Below are positions 61,660-64,000 of a DNA stretch of 64,000 nt, one piece after another. Position numbers and translations under genes: made by a program. A model generated the notes under the pieces. It was given only the letters and a program-made list of their open reading frames with translations. It did no database searches and was not told the origin of the DNA. The stretch comes from Pseudomonadota bacterium. GTDB taxonomy: Bacteria > Pseudomonadota > Gammaproteobacteria > Xanthomonadales > SZUA-38. Location: contig JBCCCR010000002.1 in assembly GCA_039033415.1 (NCBI GenBank), positions 102,581 to 166,580 on the forward strand. Reading direction: 5' to 3'. The first letter of the stretch is position 1. Each line of letters opens with the position of its first letter.

Positions 61660-62535
61660 ATGACCGTTAAGCATATGGCAAAAGCAAAGCGCACCCGGCG
61701 AATGTTTGTCGACGGCGACTATGGCCAAATCCACCTCAGGCTGGCGTCACCAGAGAACCCCAGTGAACCACCCCTGGTCCTGCTTCATATGTTTCCTCAG
61801 TCAGGCCGAAACTTTTCCGCGCTGATCGAAGCGGTCAGCCGGCAGCGGCTGGTGATCGCACCCGACTTCCCCGGTCACGGCGAGTCCGATCCGCCACCGG
61901 AGCCTATTTCAGCCTCAGACTATGCGCGCAGCATCTGGCAGGTCGTTGATCAGCTCCAGATGCTTCAGCAAACGGGATTTGTCGACCTGTTCGGCATTCA
62001 TGCAGGCGCAAAACTCGCCGCCGAGGTCACGTGGCAGCGCCCGGAACACGTCGGCCGGCTGGTCCTGTCGTCGGCTGCCGCGCTGGCGCCCTCGGAGGTG
62101 CAGAAAATCCGAGGTGCCATGAGGCCCGTAGCGCTTGACCACGAGGGTCGCCGTTTTGCCCGACTGTGGGCGATGCTGCAGCAAAACCGCGGCGAGGGGA
62201 CGGATCTCGAGATGTTGGCCCAGTCGTTCGCGGAAATGATCCGCTGGGGCAGTCGAAACAGCTGGGGATCCCAGGCGGTTTTTGACTATAACGAGCGATT
62301 TTCCGACGTGATCAGCAGGCTCACTCACCCGATCACCTTACTCAATCCCGGAGATGACCTTTATGAACTGACGCCGCGCACTCTGCCGCTTTTGAGGAAC
62401 GGAACCTTCGTCGATCGGCCCAACTGGGGACACGGATTCCTGCAGTCTTGTGCCGGGGAGCTCGCGGGATTTATCGAACAAGCTCTCGCTACGGCAAGTG
62501 ACGGACCGACGCACGGAACGGTTCAGTCGTCATAG
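61660..62535 (+). CDS. Alpha/beta-hydrolase-fold protein with His at the nucleophile elbow
   Basis: 291 residues from ATG 61660 (ATG 61675 also possible). The fold is clear: LVLLHMFPQSGRNFSALI (oxyanion strand), VIAPDFPGHGESDPP, and the late Asp and His elements NPGDDLYELT and NWGHGF. The nucleophile elbow, usually GxSxG, is Gly-Ile-His114-Ala-Gly. With His in place of Ser, Cys or Asp, ordinary acyl-enzyme chemistry is not possible, while the acid and base are kept. It may be a non-hydrolytic enzyme of the fold or use water directly. Cytoplasmic; 60 bp after the VOC gene. Confidence 0.85.
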   Translation: MTVKHMAKAKRTRRMFVDGDYGQIHLRLASPENPSEPPLVLLHMFPQSGRNFSALIEAVSRQRLVIAPDFPGHGESDPPPEPISASDYARSIWQVVDQLQMLQQTGFVDLFGIHAGAKLAAEVTWQRPEHVGRLVLSSAAALAPSEVQKIRGAMRPVALDHEGRRFARLWAMLQQNRGEGTDLEMLAQSFAEMIRWGSRNSWGSQAVFDYNERFSDVISRLTHPITLLNPGDDLYELTPRTLPLLRNGTFVDRPNWGHGFLQSCAGELAGFIEQALATASDGPTHGTVQSS

Positions 62536-62692
62536 TGATCCGAAAAAGAACAAAGTTTGCGACGGCCGCCTCAGTGACAGCCATCAGTGTCCCGCGAGTG
62601 TTAGCGATCTACGGAGCTGCCCCTTTCCCGTCAGTACATTCGCCGCGCCAAATCCCGCTATGATGCAGCGACCGATCCACGCTGAGCGTTTC

Positions 62693-63448
62693 ATGTCAGA
62701 TAAGACCATCAAATCCGTTCGTCGCGTTTTTGAAATCCTGGAACTTTTCGACCGCCATCGGGCTCCGCTTGCCGCCAAAGAGATTGCTCGAGAATTGGAC
62801 TACCCCCTCACCAGCGCTCACGCCCTCCTGAAAAGCATGCACGACCTCGGCTATGCCAACTACAACGCTGAGGACTGGACGTACACACCCTCTCGAAACC
62901 TGGTGGCGAAGATCGAGTGGGTCCGCGAATACCTGGAACGCGACAGTCGAATGCTCGACATGATCAACCGGCTGAACGAAGAGACTCGGGAGACGATCAA
63001 CCTCAGCCGGCTGACCGGAGACCAGGTCAAAATTGTTCACGGCCTGGAGTGTCGGCACCCGGTTGGGGTCAGCGTTCGCGAAGGCCTGCTGATGCCTGCC
63101 GTTGACTCCCTTACCGGCCTGACCGCGCTGTCGGCCTTAGCCGGCGAACGGCTGGATAACTTTCTGCAAATCTATCGTCCCGAAGCGGGGAATCTCGAGA
63201 TGCTCGAGACGGTGAGAACCGAGCTCCAGGAGCGCGGAACCGTCGCGATCATGGATCTGTTTATCCAGGGGATTGGCGCGGTTTGCATGCCGGTTAAAGG
63301 CATGCTGTCGGAGGATATCTTGGTCATTGGGGTTGTCGGGCCCAGCGAGCGAATCCGAGAAAAGCAAAGACAACATCGGCAGACGCTGAAACGACTCACT
63401 CGACAATTCGGCGTAAAACCTCATTTCGCGCTCCGCAATCCACGCTGA
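62693..63448 (+). CDS. IclR-family transcriptional regulator
   Basis: 251 residues from ATG 62693 (in-frame ATGs at 62660 and 62663 also possible). The N-terminal winged helix is SVRRVFEILELFDRHRAPLAAKEIARELDYPLTSAHALLKSM. The C-terminal effector domain has INLSRLTGDQVKIVHGLE, HPVGVSVREGLLMPA and GIGAVCMPVKG. The usual conserved Cys loop region is replaced by a less typical sequence. IclR proteins control catabolic operons with small-acid or aromatic ligands. As the only regulator in the 53-63 kb cluster, it is the best candidate to bind the AT-rich palindromes A, B and C. Confidence 0.93.
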   Translation: MSDKTIKSVRRVFEILELFDRHRAPLAAKEIARELDYPLTSAHALLKSMHDLGYANYNAEDWTYTPSRNLVAKIEWVREYLERDSRMLDMINRLNEETRETINLSRLTGDQVKIVHGLECRHPVGVSVREGLLMPAVDSLTGLTALSALAGERLDNFLQIYRPEAGNLEMLETVRTELQERGTVAIMDLFIQGIGAVCMPVKGMLSEDILVIGVVGPSERIREKQRQHRQTLKRLTRQFGVKPHFALRNPR

Positions 63449-63516
63449 TTGGCGCCTGTGCTGGCTGACGTGACGCCTAACCCAAGCCTCTCAAATTGGG
63501 TGAGGGCATCCCGGTG

Positions 63517-64000
63517 ATGAAACGGCTGGTAGCGTTGCTGCTGCTCTGGACTCTGGCTAGCTGCACAACACCAACAGAGGATCCCACTGCACTAGCGATT
63601 ACCAACGTTACGGTGATCGACGCGGTTCACGGCAGACGCGACGCACAAACCGTGGTGTTTCGCGATGACCTTATCGTAGCGGTACAGCCAACGTCCGCAC
63701 CGCCGCCCAACGCCAGCCGGATCATCGACGGCACCGGGCGCTACCTGATTCCCGGACTGTGGGACTTTCACGTCCATCTGACCTACCTCGATGAACTGAC
63801 GGCCGCCATGCCGGAGCTTTTTCTGCGTTACGGCATCACCAGCGTCAGAGATACCGGCGGGACGCTGGAAAAACTGCTGCCCGTCGTCGAAGGCATGCGC
63901 GCCGTGGACGCCCGGGCGCCAAGAGTTTTTTTCTCGGGCCCGCTGCTTGACGGAACACGGGTTGTCTATGACGGCGTCGGCCGTGAGCTGCTAGGAACGG
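63517..64000 (+). CDS. Amidohydrolase lipoprotein (3' truncated by window)
   Basis: At least 161 residues, starting at ATG 63517. Signal LVALLLLWTLASC is a lipobox, so the protein is anchored in the periplasm. The start of the composite barrel (ITNVTVIDAVHGRRDAQTVV) and the metal motif FHVHL after RYLIPGLWD identify the amidohydrolase superfamily, as in the gene at 3812. The remaining catalytic residues lie beyond the window. It follows the IclR gene by 68 bp; ACCCAA-N10-TTGGGT (near 63481-63502) lies in that gap and could be an operator. Confidence 0.85.
   Translation, partial: MKRLVALLLLWTLASCTTPTEDPTALAITNVTVIDAVHGRRDAQTVVFRDDLIVAVQPTSAPPPNASRIIDGTGRYLIPGLWDFHVHLTYLDELTAAMPELFLRYGITSVRDTGGTLEKLLPVVEGMRAVDARAPRVFFSGPLLDGTRVVYDGVGRELLGT

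Overview
The window is about 64 kb of GC-rich, densely coded chromosome. I see no rRNA, tRNA, CRISPR array, transposase or phage gene. Gene content points to a free-living, aerobic, Gram-negative gammaproteobacterium: RND efflux systems, Tat-exported enzymes, purT, DUF3192 and DUF2189 proteins, c-di-GMP proteins and many secreted beta-sheet proteins. A relative of Xanthomonadales/Wenzhouxiangella is my best guess, but that is inference.

Layout. 0-7 kb: end of an unidentified gene, an MFS transporter, a membrane winged-helix/propeller regulator divergent from an exported amidohydrolase, and an exported protein of unknown function. 7-19 kb: two RND efflux loci (adaptor, pump and CNNM/CorC-type protein on the minus strand; adaptor and pump on the plus strand) flanking a Tat-exported PhoD phosphatase. 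19-32 kb: DUF3192 lipoprotein, exported nuclease, a 1845-residue repeat protein, a PQQ-propeller-like protein, purT, an FG-GAP protein and an M1 peptidase lipoprotein. 32-44 kb: signalling block with a hybrid histidine kinase, a degenerate EAL protein with an unusually structured leader, and a three-gene operon (HDOD protein, sigma-54 activator with a dead GGDEF domain, propeller-GGDEF cyclase). 44-53 kb: more secreted proteins (S1 protease, multidomain adhesin-like protein, beta-helix protein), an HTH-TolB-TPR regulator, an iron-sulfur flavoprotein and a DUF2189 membrane protein. 53-64 kb: a catabolic-looking cluster with two exported FAD amine oxidases, two exported CpeT-like proteins, cytochrome c, DUF1330, a VOC protein, an alpha/beta hydrolase with His in the nucleophile position, an IclR regulator and a second amidohydrolase.

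Most notable points. (1) Five secreted proteins spread over 32 kb share a short C-terminal tail of the form (I/V/L)F-x-x-x-(F/Y)-E, a candidate unnamed sorting tag. (2) The EAL gene is preceded by a compact 50-nt sequence that folds on paper into a three-way junction whose closing stem contains the start codon. (3) The 53-63 kb cluster looks like a periplasmic amine dehydrogenase route using cytochrome c, by analogy with NicA2/CycN, and three related AT-rich palindromic elements occupy its promoters. Positions and motifs are read directly; family names come from recognition without database searches; functions of the systems are inferred.
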